In this document: positions 43,546 to 52,252 of the stretch, one piece after another | Position numbering within the stretch: position 1 is the stretch's first letter | How the letters are laid out: every line of letters starts with the position of its first letter | DNA from: Verrucomicrobiia bacterium | Lineage (GTDB): Bacteria; Verrucomicrobiota; Verrucomicrobiia; Verrucomicrobiales; Akkermansiaceae | DNA: 64,000 nt | Reading direction: 5' to 3' | NCBI GenBank assembly: GCA_947462875.1 | Contig: CANHQJ010000004.1 | Coordinates: forward strand, 1 to 64,000 | Notes under the pieces: model-generated | Told to the model about the DNA's origin: nothing | Databases searched by the model: none | Seen by the model: the letters and a program-made list of their open reading frames with translations, nothing else | Program-made: the position numbers and the translations under genes

Positions 43546-44358
43546 TTACTTCACTTCCATCACCAGCCGGCCTTTGCCGTCCTTGTCTTTTTGGGCATCG
43601 CCGCGCCAGAGGATGCAAAAGCCATCTTTCGGCAGGGAAGCGAGGCCGCGTGGATTTTCCAGCAGCAATTGCCCGTCACCTTGCAGCAGGTATTCGAATT
43701 TCCGCTCATCGTAGCAGGAAAGTTCCACCGCCACGGCGGATAGACCTTTGCCACTGATGTCCGCCGAGGCGAGATCGATGGATTCCATCACCCCGATTTT
43801 GCCTTTTTTCTTGTCGAGCCGCAAGAAGTCGATGCGATCTTTTTTCGCCGATTCCTTGAGTTTTTCATCCGCAACATTGCGATAGAAATCACCGAAGCGC
43901 ACGCGGATCTGGAAATGCAGGGGATTGGTGAGCGTGCCGGGGCTGAGCACACGACCGCCCACTTTCACTTCATTGCCATCAAATTCGGCCACCATTTCGA
44001 ATTCGGCATCGCCCGTGACCTTGCCGCGAAAGGTGGTTTTTTCCGGTTTGTCCGTGGGCTTGTCGACCGACGTCAGGCTATCGGGGATGATTTGTTTCAC
44101 CACCGCCTTGCCGCCCACGGTTTCGACGATTTCCGGTGTGATCGTGATGGTCTTTTGGAATCCCATGAAGGAGCCCTTGGAATTTTTCGCTTCGATCACC
44201 ATCTTGCCGTCTTCTTTGATCCCGCAGGTGAAATCTCGGCGCTCGTAACCGACGAAGTGGCCGAGCCAGGGCTTTTCCTGCAAGGCGGGCAGTTGGGCAA
44301 AGGAGGGAAGCATCGACAGAATCGCGATACCACAGTGGAGAAATTTTGACAGGTTCAT
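43546..44358 (-). CDS. Secreted protein of unknown function
   Basis: A 270-residue protein with a signal peptide (MNLSKFLHCGIAILSMLPSFA). The mature part is beta-rich and charged (WLGHFVGYERRDFTCGIKEDG, AEFEMVAEFDGNEVKVGG). I recognise no domain. I start at ATG 44358; 12 in-frame codons upstream would spoil the signal peptide. It lies between tRNA-Tyr and a divergent small gene, and the 93-base gap to the tRNA shows nothing. Confidence 0.75.
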   Translation of the reverse strand: MNLSKFLHCGIAILSMLPSFAQLPALQEKPWLGHFVGYERRDFTCGIKEDGKMVIEAKNSKGSFMGFQKTITITPEIVETVGGKAVVKQIIPDSLTSVDKPTDKPEKTTFRGKVTGDAEFEMVAEFDGNEVKVGGRVLSPGTLTNPLHFQIRVRFGDFYRNVADEKLKESAKKDRIDFLRLDKKKGKIGVMESIDLASADISGKGLSAVAVELSCYDERKFEYLLQGDGQLLLENPRGLASLPKDGFCILWRGDAQKDKDGKGRLVMEVK

Positions 44359-44411
44359 CGTGCATACGCTAACATAACGCCGACGACCTTCCAAGGATTT
44401 CCTTTGCCATT

Positions 44412-44708
44412 ATGACTGCCGACGCACTCGCACAATCCGCTCATTCCGATTCCCATCCGCCGGCGCATCTGAATGCCGCGCTGAAAGCCCTATGGTTGAA
44501 CAAGGCGGGACAATGGGAGGCCGCACACGATGCCTGCCAACTCATCGCCGATCCCGTAGGCGCATGGATTCACGCGCATCTTCACCGCGAGGAGGGCGAT
44601 CACGGAAATGCCGCTTACTGGTATCATCGCGCGCAGAAACCCGTGCCACCAAGGTCGCTGAGCATCGAGGACGAGTGGGCGCAGTTGGTCGCCGCGCTCA
44701 GTCACTAG
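44412..44708 (+). CDS. Small conserved tetratricopeptide-like protein
   Basis: A 98-residue soluble helical protein of a widespread uncharacterised family: LNAALKALWLNKAGQWEAAHD, then GAWIHAHLHREEGDHGNAAYWYHRA, one TPR-like helical pair. No enzyme function is known to me. The last residues (Ser-His) and the TAG stop fall within the heptamer array 44701-44721. It is convergent with hisF. Confidence 0.8.
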   Translation: MTADALAQSAHSDSHPPAHLNAALKALWLNKAGQWEAAHDACQLIADPVGAWIHAHLHREEGDHGNAAYWYHRAQKPVPPRSLSIEDEWAQLVAALSH

Positions 44709-44721
44709 TCACTGGTCACTG
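44701..44721. repeat. Heptanucleotide array over a stop codon
   Basis: Three units GTCACTA, GTCACTG, GTCACTG; in another rotation the unit is ACTGGTC, one base different from the array at 1-142. The TAG stop of the preceding gene is inside the first unit. The array fills most of the 22-base gap before the hisF stop. Confidence 0.85.
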
Positions 44722-44730
44722 GATTTTTTC

Positions 44731-45492
44731 CTACGATGGCCGCACCGGAATGCCGCGTTCGGCGAAGTAGTGTTTCGCCTCGCCCACGGTGTGTTTGCCG
44801 AAGTGGAAAATCGAGGCCGCGAGCACGGCATCGGCATGGCCTTTTTCCAGCACTTCCACCATGTGTTCCAGATTGCCCGCGCCGCCGCTGGCGATCACCG
44901 GGATACCCACGGCCTGGGAGATGGCGGCGGTGAGCTCAATGTCGTAGCCGTTTTGCGTGCCATCGGCATCCATGCTGGTGAGAAGAATTTCTCCCGCACC
45001 CCGTTCATAAATTTCCTTCGCCCAGGCCACGGCATCGAGGCCCACGGGCGTGCGGCCGCCGTGGGTATAGACACCCCATTTGCCCGGACCCTCGCGTTTC
45101 GCATCGATGGCGACGACGATGCACTGGCTGCCAAAGGCCTTCGCTCCGGCATCGACCAACGAAGGTTCTTTGACCGCAGCGGTATTGATGCCGACTTTGT
45201 CCGCGCCTGCTAAGAGCATGGTGCGCATGTCCTCGACCGTGCGGATGCCGCCGCCGACGGTGAGCGGGATGAAACAATGCTCGGCGGTACGACGCACCAC
45301 ATCAGCCATGGTGGCGCGGTTGTCGGAGGAAGCCGTGATGTCGAGAAACACCAGCTCATCGGCTTTTTGCGCGTTGTAGGCCATGGCGCATTCCACCGGA
45401 TCACCCGCATCGATGAGATCGACGAAATTGACGCCCTTGACCACACGGCCACCGGTGACGTCGAGACAGGGAATGATGCGTTTTGCCAGCAC
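44731..45492 (-). CDS. hisF: Imidazole glycerol phosphate synthase cyclase subunit
   Basis: TIM-barrel cyclase that forms IGP and AICAR with HisH in histidine synthesis. The N-terminus [22 protein letters not shown] contains the catalytic aspartate (CLDV). The second catalytic aspartate is in [14 protein letters not shown], with phosphate sites VGGGIRT and ASGGAG. I use GTG 45492, which gives the canonical [15 protein letters not shown] codons at 45510 and 45522 are in frame and possible. The gene is isolated from other his genes; no hisH is in the window. Confidence 0.94.
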   Translation of the reverse strand: MLAKRIIPCLDVTGGRVVKGVNFVDLIDAGDPVECAMAYNAQKADELVFLDITASSDNRATMADVVRRTAEHCFIPLTVGGGIRTVEDMRTMLLAGADKVGINTAAVKEPSLVDAGAKAFGSQCIVVAIDAKREGPGKWGVYTHGGRTPVGLDAVAWAKEIYERGAGEILLTSMDADGTQNGYDIELTAAISQAVGIPVIASGGAGNLEHMVEVLEKGHADAVLAASIFHFGKHTVGEAKHYFAERGIPVRPS

Positions 45493-45601
45493 GAGCACAC
45501 TGCAAAGCATCCCGGCGGACATGGCAAGACTTCAGTGCGCTTCCGTGGGAAAAAATTCGTTGCCGTGTCGTGCGGGAGATATTTCGTTAGGGCGGTGTTG
45601 T

Positions 45602-47617
45602 TCAGCGACCGCGCTCCTTTTTTTCCTGTTCGAGCGAGCGGTCGATCGCCGCGTTGAATTCGCGTTGGTATTCCTCCGGGCGGAGTGTGGAGCCTGCGGG
45701 TGGCGTGGCGCTGTATTGTCCGCCCTCCCAGCGCAGGTTGCGGATTTCGCGGGGACCTTGCCAGGCTTTACTCCGCGGTGGAATGCGCCCGTCGGGATGT
45801 CCCTGGTAGGTGGGAGTCAGTTTCAGGCCCGTGACGGTTTTCCAATCGGTGAGGGGCTGCTCGATTTTGCGATCATGCGCCACCAGATCGTTCACAGCCA
45901 CCGTCACAGTCTGCCAATCGGGTGAGGCCTTGAGCTCGCGCTCCACGACATAGTCCGCGGTGGGAACAGCTTTGCCAAAGACGCCCCAGGCATTCGTCTG
46001 GACCACGATCACGAGGGTGTTGTCGCTGGTTGAGCGGATGTCGAACACCAGCTTCGCGCCATCGGGACCACGCCATTTGAGGTCTTTGAGTTTCGCGGTG
46101 GAGGCATTCCACAGCGGCGGGTGATCCCAGTTCGAGAGTTGCCAATCCTGCCATCCGCGGTCTCCGGCATCGATCATCCGCTCGGGACGATCGGTGGCAC
46201 GGATACCGGCGGCTTTTGCCGCGCCGGGAGAAATGCTGATCATGCGCGAGCTGATGGCGTAGACATCCGAATTCCCCGCCCCGCGCGGATGGGCGATCGT
46301 GCGGAATTTTTCGGGCGTTTCGTAGGTGACATCGGCGTAGGCGAAAAGTGCTTGATCGCCTGACATCAGCGCGGCCGTGCCGATCCACTCATCGCCCTGC
46401 CGCAGCGTGCGAGCCTCGCGCCAAAAGCGGGTTAGCGGGTGTGGGTCCAGCGAGTAGTAGATTTTCACCGCCTTGACGGGTTGCGAGGCATCGGGCTTCA
46501 CGCGCAGTATCGGCTCGCCGGTTGACTGATTCGTTTCCCAAACCAACGCGGGCGTGGCAGGGAAGACGAAGGCCTTCTTGAGATGTTGTTCGAAGAACAA
46601 ATGCCGCGTCAGCCCATGGGCATTGTCGTGGGTGTGATTGCGATGCGGCGTGATGCTGAGGCGCAGTTGCGGATCCGGCATGTCCCGCCAGTTCCATGCC
46701 ATGTGCTCGATGATCGCATGAAAATCATTCGTTGGCGAAAGCCACAGGACGGGACACTTGACGCGCGGGATATAGGCATTGTCGGAAACGCATCGCGCCA
46801 ACAACGGGCTGATGTCGGTCTTCATGCCTCCGGGCAATTCCGTCAGGCTAACGGAAATTTCACCGCACCCACCGCAGGAAGGCACGGCCGCTTTCACCCG
46901 TGCATCGATCCCCGCCAGGTTGGTGGTGAGCTTTCCGCCCATCGAATGGCCATGGACGCCCAGGCGCGCGGGATCGACCTCCGCTTGTTGTTCGAGAAAT
47001 GTCAGAGCCCGGCGCGCGGCCATCAGCACCACAAACCAGTTGCTGTTGCGCGGCGATTCGACCGCATCCAGCGTGAAGTCATCCGGCGCGAGCGAGCCGA
47101 CAAAATGATTCACCGGATTGCGTTGCGGCGGGTGCGTCGCATCCAGCTTGCCCCAGTCCGTCTGCGGCCCGTCCCAGTGGCCGCCGGGGTGGATCGATGG
47201 CGGCACGGGAATCTTGTTGCCGCCCCAGTTCAGGGAAAACGAAGCATAGCCGTTTTTCGCATCGGCCACGGGTCCGTCGAGGCTGGCGGATTGCCCTCCA
47301 CCGTGCAAATGCAGCAACGCGGGCAGCGCTTTCGCGCCTTTCGGGAATGAAAAAATGCCCGCGACCTTCGCGACGCTACCCTTGAAGGTGCCCACATCAT
47401 AGCGCACCAATCGCACGACCACGCCGTCCTGCTCCCACTCGCGCAGCACCTCGACGCGCAGAGGTTCTTTGGCAGGATCAAATCCCGCCCATAGCTCATC
47501 GAGCTGTTGCGGGACTTTTCCCTGCGGCAGCGGAGGCAATGTTTCCGCGATGCCGAGGGGTGCGATCGCGTGGGTGAGCAGCACGAGAAGTGGCGCGGCG
47601 ATGATATGGGGTTTCAC
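45602..47617 (-). CDS. Secreted alpha/beta hydrolase, acetylxylan-esterase-like
   Basis: A 671-residue exported enzyme. A signal peptide (residues 1-24) is followed by an alpha/beta hydrolase domain with the LLHLHGGGQSAS oxyanion loop and nucleophile Ser225 in GVHGHSMGGKL. CPVLWLSPTNDFH and ITPHRNHTHDNAH are candidate acid and His regions. The C-terminal 250 residues form beta domains that may bind glycan (FDIRSTSDNTLVIVVQTNAWG). It resembles acetylxylan-esterase/dienelactone-hydrolase-like proteins of polysaccharide-degrading Verrucomicrobia. The substrate is unknown. Confidence 0.8.
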   Translation of the reverse strand: MKPHIIAAPLLVLLTHAIAPLGIAETLPPLPQGKVPQQLDELWAGFDPAKEPLRVEVLREWEQDGVVVRLVRYDVGTFKGSVAKVAGIFSFPKGAKALPALLHLHGGGQSASLDGPVADAKNGYASFSLNWGGNKIPVPPSIHPGGHWDGPQTDWGKLDATHPPQRNPVNHFVGSLAPDDFTLDAVESPRNSNWFVVLMAARRALTFLEQQAEVDPARLGVHGHSMGGKLTTNLAGIDARVKAAVPSCGGCGEISVSLTELPGGMKTDISPLLARCVSDNAYIPRVKCPVLWLSPTNDFHAIIEHMAWNWRDMPDPQLRLSITPHRNHTHDNAHGLTRHLFFEQHLKKAFVFPATPALVWETNQSTGEPILRVKPDASQPVKAVKIYYSLDPHPLTRFWREARTLRQGDEWIGTAALMSGDQALFAYADVTYETPEKFRTIAHPRGAGNSDVYAISSRMISISPGAAKAAGIRATDRPERMIDAGDRGWQDWQLSNWDHPPLWNASTAKLKDLKWRGPDGAKLVFDIRSTSDNTLVIVVQTNAWGVFGKAVPTADYVVERELKASPDWQTVTVAVNDLVAHDRKIEQPLTDWKTVTGLKLTPTYQGHPDGRIPPRSKAWQGPREIRNLRWEGGQYSATPPAGSTLRPEEYQREFNAAIDRSLEQEKKERGR

Positions 47618-47676
47618 ACAGTCGCATACGCTTTCCGCTTTTCAGAAATATCATTCTCCGATAGATTCCGTGCACC

Positions 47677-48270
47677 ATGAATTTTCCATTATCTCTTCGG
47701 TTCAAGCTGTTGGCACTGTCGCCGCAAATTTATGTCACCGATTCCGCGCAACAACCCGTTCTCTACGTCAAGCAAAAGCTCTTCAAATTGCGGGAAAAAA
47801 TCGAGGTCTTTCATGATGACACCCGAACCCGGTTGTTCTGCACGATCCAGGCGAACAAGGTGATTGATTGGTCCGCGCGCTATCACTTCACCGCTGCTGA
47901 TGGCACGGATCTCGGCTCGGTAGGACGCAAGGGCATGCGCTCGCTCTGGCGCGCGCATTACGAAATTTTCGCACCGGGCGACAATGTGGCGGACTTCGAA
48001 ATTCATGAGGAAAATCCTTGGGCGAAGGTGGGCGACAGCTTTTTCGGCGAGTTGCCCATCATCGGCATGTTCGCCGGGTTCCTTTTTCATCCGCGCTATC
48101 TTATCACCCGCAAGGCCACCGGGCAGCCCGTTTTCCGACTCACGAAACAAAGCGCGTTCTGGGAAGGGAAATTCATCATCGAAAAATTCGGCGACGCCAC
48201 GGAGCAGGAGGAGGTCGCGCTGACCTTGTCCTTGTTCATGTTGATTCTGTTAGAAAAAAATCGCGGCTAA
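47677..48270 (+). CDS. LURP-one-related (tubby/scramblase-like) protein
   Basis: A 197-residue cytoplasmic protein of the LURP-one family (PF04525): RFKLLALSPQIYVTDSAQQPVLYVKQKLFKLREKIEVF is the family's opening, followed by a 12-strand-type beta barrel (WRAHYEIF, ITRKATGQPVFRLTKQ). The bacterial role is not established. It is divergent from the hydrolase gene, with a 59-base gap between them. Confidence 0.82.
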   Translation: MNFPLSLRFKLLALSPQIYVTDSAQQPVLYVKQKLFKLREKIEVFHDDTRTRLFCTIQANKVIDWSARYHFTAADGTDLGSVGRKGMRSLWRAHYEIFAPGDNVADFEIHEENPWAKVGDSFFGELPIIGMFAGFLFHPRYLITRKATGQPVFRLTKQSAFWEGKFIIEKFGDATEQEEVALTLSLFMLILLEKNRG

Positions 48271-48345
48271 GCGGGGTGAGAGTCATCGTGTTGCTGTCAT
48301 CATTGCCGCTTGTCATCAAGCGGCGATGCGATATCATCCGCACCG

Positions 48346-48987
48346 ATGAAACTCAAAACCTTGGCAATCGCCGCCTGCGCATTCATTTCCTCCGCCATTG
48401 CTCAAGAGAACAATGGCTTCACTCCTTTGTTCGACGGGAAAACCACCAGCGGCTGGACCAATCCCTACAAGTGGGGCGAGGTGAAGGTGGTGGAGGGGGA
48501 AATCCATCTCACGGGCAATCAGAAGTTTTTCCTGGTTACGGAGAAAACGTATGGCGACTTCATTTTCGAAGGTGAAATCCTGCTGCCCGAGGGCAAGGCG
48601 AACAGCGGCTTCATGTTCCGCGCGCATGCCGGGCCGAATAAGGTTTTCGGCTACCAGGCCGAGGTCGATGGCGATGCCAATCGCAAGTGGTCCGGCGGCC
48701 TTTATGATGAGGGGCGTCGCACCTGGTTCATCAGCCCCATCAAGGGCAACAAAGAAAGCGAAGAGGCATTCCGCAAGCGCGCGGGTGATTCTTTCAAACG
48801 CAATGACTGGAACAAGTACCGCATCACCTGCAAGGGCAAGAGCATCAAGATCGAAGTCAATGGCGTGGTCACCACGGATGTACAGGACGACAAGGACGCC
48901 TCGGGTGTGATCGGCATCCAACACCACGGCGAAAAAGGCCAAACCTACAAGTTCCGCAATCTCCTGATCAAGGAGCTGAAGGACTGA
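48346..48987 (+). CDS. Secreted 3-keto-disaccharide hydrolase (DUF1080) domain protein
   Basis: A 213-residue exported protein: signal peptide (residues 1-19, cleavage near SSAIAQ), then a single DUF1080/PF06439 jelly-roll domain. Visible blocks are FTPLFDGKTTSGWT, DFIFEGEILLPEGKANSGFMFRA, YQAEVDGDANRKWSGGLYDEG, WNKYRITCKGKSIKIEVNGV, and GVIGIQHHG. Members of this family are abundant in Verrucomicrobia and Planctomycetes; some hydrolyse 3-keto-glycosides. I start at ATG 48346, which places the signal peptide at the N-terminus. Confidence 0.92.
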   Translation: MKLKTLAIAACAFISSAIAQENNGFTPLFDGKTTSGWTNPYKWGEVKVVEGEIHLTGNQKFFLVTEKTYGDFIFEGEILLPEGKANSGFMFRAHAGPNKVFGYQAEVDGDANRKWSGGLYDEGRRTWFISPIKGNKESEEAFRKRAGDSFKRNDWNKYRITCKGKSIKIEVNGVVTTDVQDDKDASGVIGIQHHGEKGQTYKFRNLLIKELKD

Positions 48988-48998
48988 AGCGCTGGGGA

Positions 48999-49379
48999 TC
49001 AACGCGTGAAGTCATAGACCTGGATTTTTTTGGTGAGCGGCAGCAGCACCTCCTTGACCTCCTTGGTGTGGCGGGGATCGGTTTCGTAGGCGTGCAGGGC
49101 TTTCGCATCCTTGAAGCGCACCAGCAGGGCGACATCAAAGGAATCATCCACGACGGGGCGATTGCTGGGAACAGCCGTGCCGTAGTCCAGTGCCGTGATG
49201 CCCTCGATGACGCGGAGCCGGTCCATCGCATCCGTGATTTTTTTGCGGTCCGCCGCATTGCCCGGGTTTTTCTGCCAGAACATCACCACATGATCCACCG
49301 ATCCCGAAGGAGCGGGCGGTGCGATGGTGGCACAGGAACTCAGCAAACCGGCAAGGACAAGAGCGATCAAGGATTTCAT
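48999..49379 (-). CDS. Dabb-family lipoprotein
   Basis: A 126-residue protein with a lipoprotein signal (LVLAGLLSSC, lipidated Cys18) followed by a stress-responsive alpha/beta-barrel Dabb domain (VDHVVMFWQKNPGNAADRKK, DYGTAV, FDVALLVRFKDAKALHAYETDPRH). Function in the envelope is unknown. It is convergent with the DUF1080 gene, with an 11-base gap. Confidence 0.88.
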   Translation of the reverse strand: MKSLIALVLAGLLSSCATIAPPAPSGSVDHVVMFWQKNPGNAADRKKITDAMDRLRVIEGITALDYGTAVPSNRPVVDDSFDVALLVRFKDAKALHAYETDPRHTKEVKEVLLPLTKKIQVYDFTR

Positions 49380-49432
49380 AACGCAACAACATACTGCCTA
49401 ACGCGCCAGAACATTTCAGCGTGCTGTGTCAT

Positions 49433-49921
49433 TCACCAAAAACCGCGACGGCGTTTGCGCTTGTAGGAGCCATCGCCTACGGACATCACTTCCACCCGCA
49501 CCTGTGCGAGGCCCTTGTGCTTCATGTCGATCTTCGCCGCGGCGCGTGGAGAGAGATCAATGATGCGCCCGGCGATGAAAGGACCGCGATCATTCACACG
49601 CACCTTGGCGGATTTTCCGTTGCTGAGATTTGTCACCTTCACCAGACAGGGGAGAGGTAGCGTTTTGTGGGCGGCGATCAAATGCCAGGGCATCACCTTT
49701 TCTCCCAGAGAGGTATTGCCGCGCACCAAGCCGAAGAATTTCGACTCATTGAACCACGAGGCCTGGCCGGTTTCCTGGTGGTGCAGCGCTTCATCGACTG
49801 ACATTGGCTGATAATGCTGCCCGCGAACCGTGTAGGATCGCGTCATCACGCCCTCGTAGCCGCCAGGCCGAGCGCACGATGCCAGCATGAGCAAACAGAG
49901 CGACAGTAGGGTGAATTTCAT
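49433..49921 (-). CDS. rlpA: RlpA-like septal lytic transglycosylase lipoprotein
   Basis: A 162-residue outer-membrane lipoprotein (lipobox LASC, Cys16) with a double-psi beta-barrel. ASWFNESKFFGLVRGN opens the domain. VKVTNLSNGKSAKVRVNDRGPF contains the family's catalytic Asp, and GRIIDLSPRAAAKI ends the domain. RlpA cleaves denuded peptidoglycan at the septum. No SPOR domain is present, so it is a short form of the family. Confidence 0.9.
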   Translation of the reverse strand: MKFTLLSLCLLMLASCARPGGYEGVMTRSYTVRGQHYQPMSVDEALHHQETGQASWFNESKFFGLVRGNTSLGEKVMPWHLIAAHKTLPLPCLVKVTNLSNGKSAKVRVNDRGPFIAGRIIDLSPRAAAKIDMKHKGLAQVRVEVMSVGDGSYKRKRRRGFW

Positions 49922-49978
49922 GCGCGGATACTAGACTATTCGCGGTCGGAATCACAGCATGATTTGGTGGCTGCGCAC

Positions 49979-51235
49979 TTACTTTTGGTGGCGGTAAATG
50001 CCCGCGCGACCACTCACAAGAAATGCGATCAGACAGGCGAGTGCGAAAAGGGCGGTGTAATGCGTGCCAAACAACTCCATGCCGAGAATCGTGCAGGCCA
50101 GCGGGGTGTTCGCGGCCGCCGCAAACACCGCCAACATGCCCATGCCCGCAAACACCTCCACGGGTTGTCCGGTCATGATCGCCACGGTATTGCCGAGAGC
50201 GGCGCCGATGAAAAACAGCGGCGTCACTTCGCCGCCCTTGAAGCCGCTCGAAAGGGTCACGATCGTAAAAATCATTTTCCACCACCAGCTCCAAGGATCG
50301 GCGCCACCCCTCGTGAAACTCGATAGAATCGAAATACCACCCTCACGTGGGGAGACCACACCCAGTCCCAGATAATCCGCCGTGCCCAGAACAGATACCA
50401 GAACGATGACCAAGGTGCCGCCCACCACCGGGCGCAGCAGTGGCCGTGGACTCAGGCGGGCGAACCAATCCGGTGCCGCATGCGCCAGTCTCACAAACAA
50501 TCGCCCGCACAATCCGAAAGCGATCGCGGCGAGTGCGGCGTAGCCAATCAGTGTCAGATTCATTTCCCGGAAGCCTTCCTGCGTGAGGCCCAGAGCGTGA
50601 TAGTCCGTATGATGCACGCCCCACCACAGACAGGTGCAGTGCCCGATCCCCGATGCGAGCAAGGCGGGTAGCAAGTAGCGCACGTGCCAGCGTCCGCGCA
50701 CGGGAAGTTCAACCGCAAAAACGGCACCCGCCCAGGGAGTGCCGAACACCGCGCCGAAACCGGCGGCGATGCCCGCGATCAGCAATGTTCGCTTCTGAAA
50801 AGGGGAACGCAGAAAAACACGCGATATCCCTCCTGCGACCGCGCCACCCATTTGCACAGCAGTGCCTTCTCTGCCGGCGGAGCCGCCGAAAAGATGCGTC
50901 ACCAGTGTTGTGATCAACACCATCGGTGCCATGCGAAACGGCACCTTGTCTTGCAATTCATGGATTTCCTCGACTAACAGATGGTTGCCCTGATGGGCCA
51001 AGTCGCCATACTTTTGATAAAACCACACGATGGCCACTCCCGCCAGAGGCAAGAGCAACAGCAGCCATGAGTTTTGCGCGTGCCATGCCGAAACCATATC
51101 CAGCGTTACCAAAAACAACGCGCTCAGTGAGCCGCTGACGGTTCCTGTGAGCACGAGCGCGGGTAGCATGCGCCACCATTCCAAAAACGTGGCCCCGGAA
51201 ATGCTCGCTTCTTTATGCATGGCAGCCCGGCTCAC
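49979..51235 (-). CDS. CLC-type anion transporter, CLC-F-like
   Basis: A 418-residue CLC membrane protein with about 14 hydrophobic helices and the gating glutamate in GSAGREGTAVQMGG. At the first anion-binding site, where Cl- transporters have GSGIP, it has GNHLLVEEIHE, and GFKGGEVTPLFFIGA replaces the GIFAP-type site. These features resemble the fluoride/proton CLC-F branch, so fluoride export is a reasonable guess. It overlaps the kdsD stop by 4 bases and therefore shares that transcript. No fluoride riboswitch is visible. Confidence 0.85.
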   Translation of the reverse strand: MSRAAMHKEASISGATFLEWWRMLPALVLTGTVSGSLSALFLVTLDMVSAWHAQNSWLLLLLPLAGVAIVWFYQKYGDLAHQGNHLLVEEIHELQDKVPFRMAPMVLITTLVTHLFGGSAGREGTAVQMGGAVAGGISRVFLRSPFQKRTLLIAGIAAGFGAVFGTPWAGAVFAVELPVRGRWHVRYLLPALLASGIGHCTCLWWGVHHTDYHALGLTQEGFREMNLTLIGYAALAAIAFGLCGRLFVRLAHAAPDWFARLSPRPLLRPVVGGTLVIVLVSVLGTADYLGLGVVSPREGGISILSSFTRGGADPWSWWWKMIFTIVTLSSGFKGGEVTPLFFIGAALGNTVAIMTGQPVEVFAGMGMLAVFAAAANTPLACTILGMELFGTHYTALFALACLIAFLVSGRAGIYRHQK

Positions 51236-52206
51236 ACAATCCGCATTCGCGCCAGGTCCTGGGTGTCCACCAGTCCCACAGGCGTGCCCTGATCATCGAG
51301 CACCACCACATCGTCGATGCGATGCGAGCCGATGGTGTTCACCGCCTGCACCGCCAGCGACGAGGCAAGCACGGTGACGGGCTTGCGGGTCATAAAGTGT
51401 TCCACCGCCTGCGAACCGAGTTGCGGATCGCGTTGGAAAGCGCGCACAAAATCGCCATGCGTGAACACACCCGCGAGGAAGTCGTTTTTGTCCAACACCA
51501 CGCAGGCGCCGGAGCGCGCGCGGGTCATCGCCACCAGCGCATCGTTTACCGTGGAATCCAGAGGGACTTTCGCCAGCGCATCGCCCGAGCGCATGATGTC
51601 CGCCACCTTCGTCAAAAGAGCCCTGCCGAGAGCGCCGCCGGGGTGATAGCGCGCGAAGTCCTCTTCCGTGAAACCCCGCGCCTCCAGCAGCGCCATCGCC
51701 ACGGCATCGCCCATGACCAACATCGCCGTCGAGGAAGATGTGGGAGCCAGGTTCAGCGGGCAGGCTTCCCGCTCCACCGAGGTATCCAGTACCCAGTCCG
51801 CATGCTCCCCCAGGGACGAGGCTGGTTTGCCCGTCATGGCGATGATCACCGCCGCGGAGCGTTTCAGGAACGGCAGCAAATGAAGCAGCTCCGCCGTCTC
51901 GCCCGAGTAGGACAAGGCGATGACGGCATCGCCATCGCTGAGCAAGCCGAGATCGCCGTGCAGGGCGTTTTGTGAATTCAGTACCACCGCCGTCGCTCCC
52001 GTCGAGTTCAGCGTCGCCGCGATCTTATGGCCGATGTTGCCGGATTTCCCCACGCCCACGACGACGATTTTGCGCTGGTTTTCCAGGACCTTCTGCAGGG
52101 CCTCGACGGTATTCGTGAAGGAGCGGTCGAGGCGACGGGCCATCACTTGCAGTGCCTCCGCTTCCTGCAAAATCACTTGTTGTGCAAATCCAATGACATC
52201 CATCAT
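51232..52206 (-). CDS. kdsD: D-arabinose 5-phosphate isomerase (KpsF/GutQ family)
   Basis: Makes arabinose-5-phosphate for Kdo, hence for LPS or capsule. The N-terminal SIS domain has VVVGVGKSGNIGHKIAATLNS, ALHGDLG and LSYSGETAEL. YHPGGALGR marks its end, and two CBS domains follow (VADIMRSGD..., VEHFMTRKPVTV...). The 324 residues match E. coli KdsD (328). A UNCG-loop hairpin lies 12 bases upstream in its leader. The start is ATG 52206. Confidence 0.94.
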   Translation of the reverse strand: MMDVIGFAQQVILQEAEALQVMARRLDRSFTNTVEALQKVLENQRKIVVVGVGKSGNIGHKIAATLNSTGATAVVLNSQNALHGDLGLLSDGDAVIALSYSGETAELLHLLPFLKRSAAVIIAMTGKPASSLGEHADWVLDTSVEREACPLNLAPTSSSTAMLVMGDAVAMALLEARGFTEEDFARYHPGGALGRALLTKVADIMRSGDALAKVPLDSTVNDALVAMTRARSGACVVLDKNDFLAGVFTHGDFVRAFQRDPQLGSQAVEHFMTRKPVTVLASSLAVQAVNTIGSHRIDDVVVLDDQGTPVGLVDTQDLARMRIV

Positions 52207-52217
52207 AACTCAAGAAG

Positions 52218-52239
52218 AATGCCGCCCGGAGGCGGCATT
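52218..52239 (-). terminator. UNCG-loop hairpin between a TPR gene and kdsD
   Basis: The perfect 9-bp stem AATGCCGCC/GGCGGCATT has, on the minus strand, a TCCG loop. It is followed by TTCTTCTTG, a poor T-run, and ends 11 bases before the kdsD ATG. It may be a weak terminator or attenuator for kdsD, or may structure its ribosome-binding region. Confidence 0.6.
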
Positions 52240-52252
52240 GGGTCGTTCGCCA

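Noticed and set aside
51236-52250. Fluoride riboswitch before the CLC gene
   Set aside because: The CLC gene starts inside the end of kdsD, leaving no leader, and the hairpin before kdsD is a simple 9-bp stem without riboswitch features.
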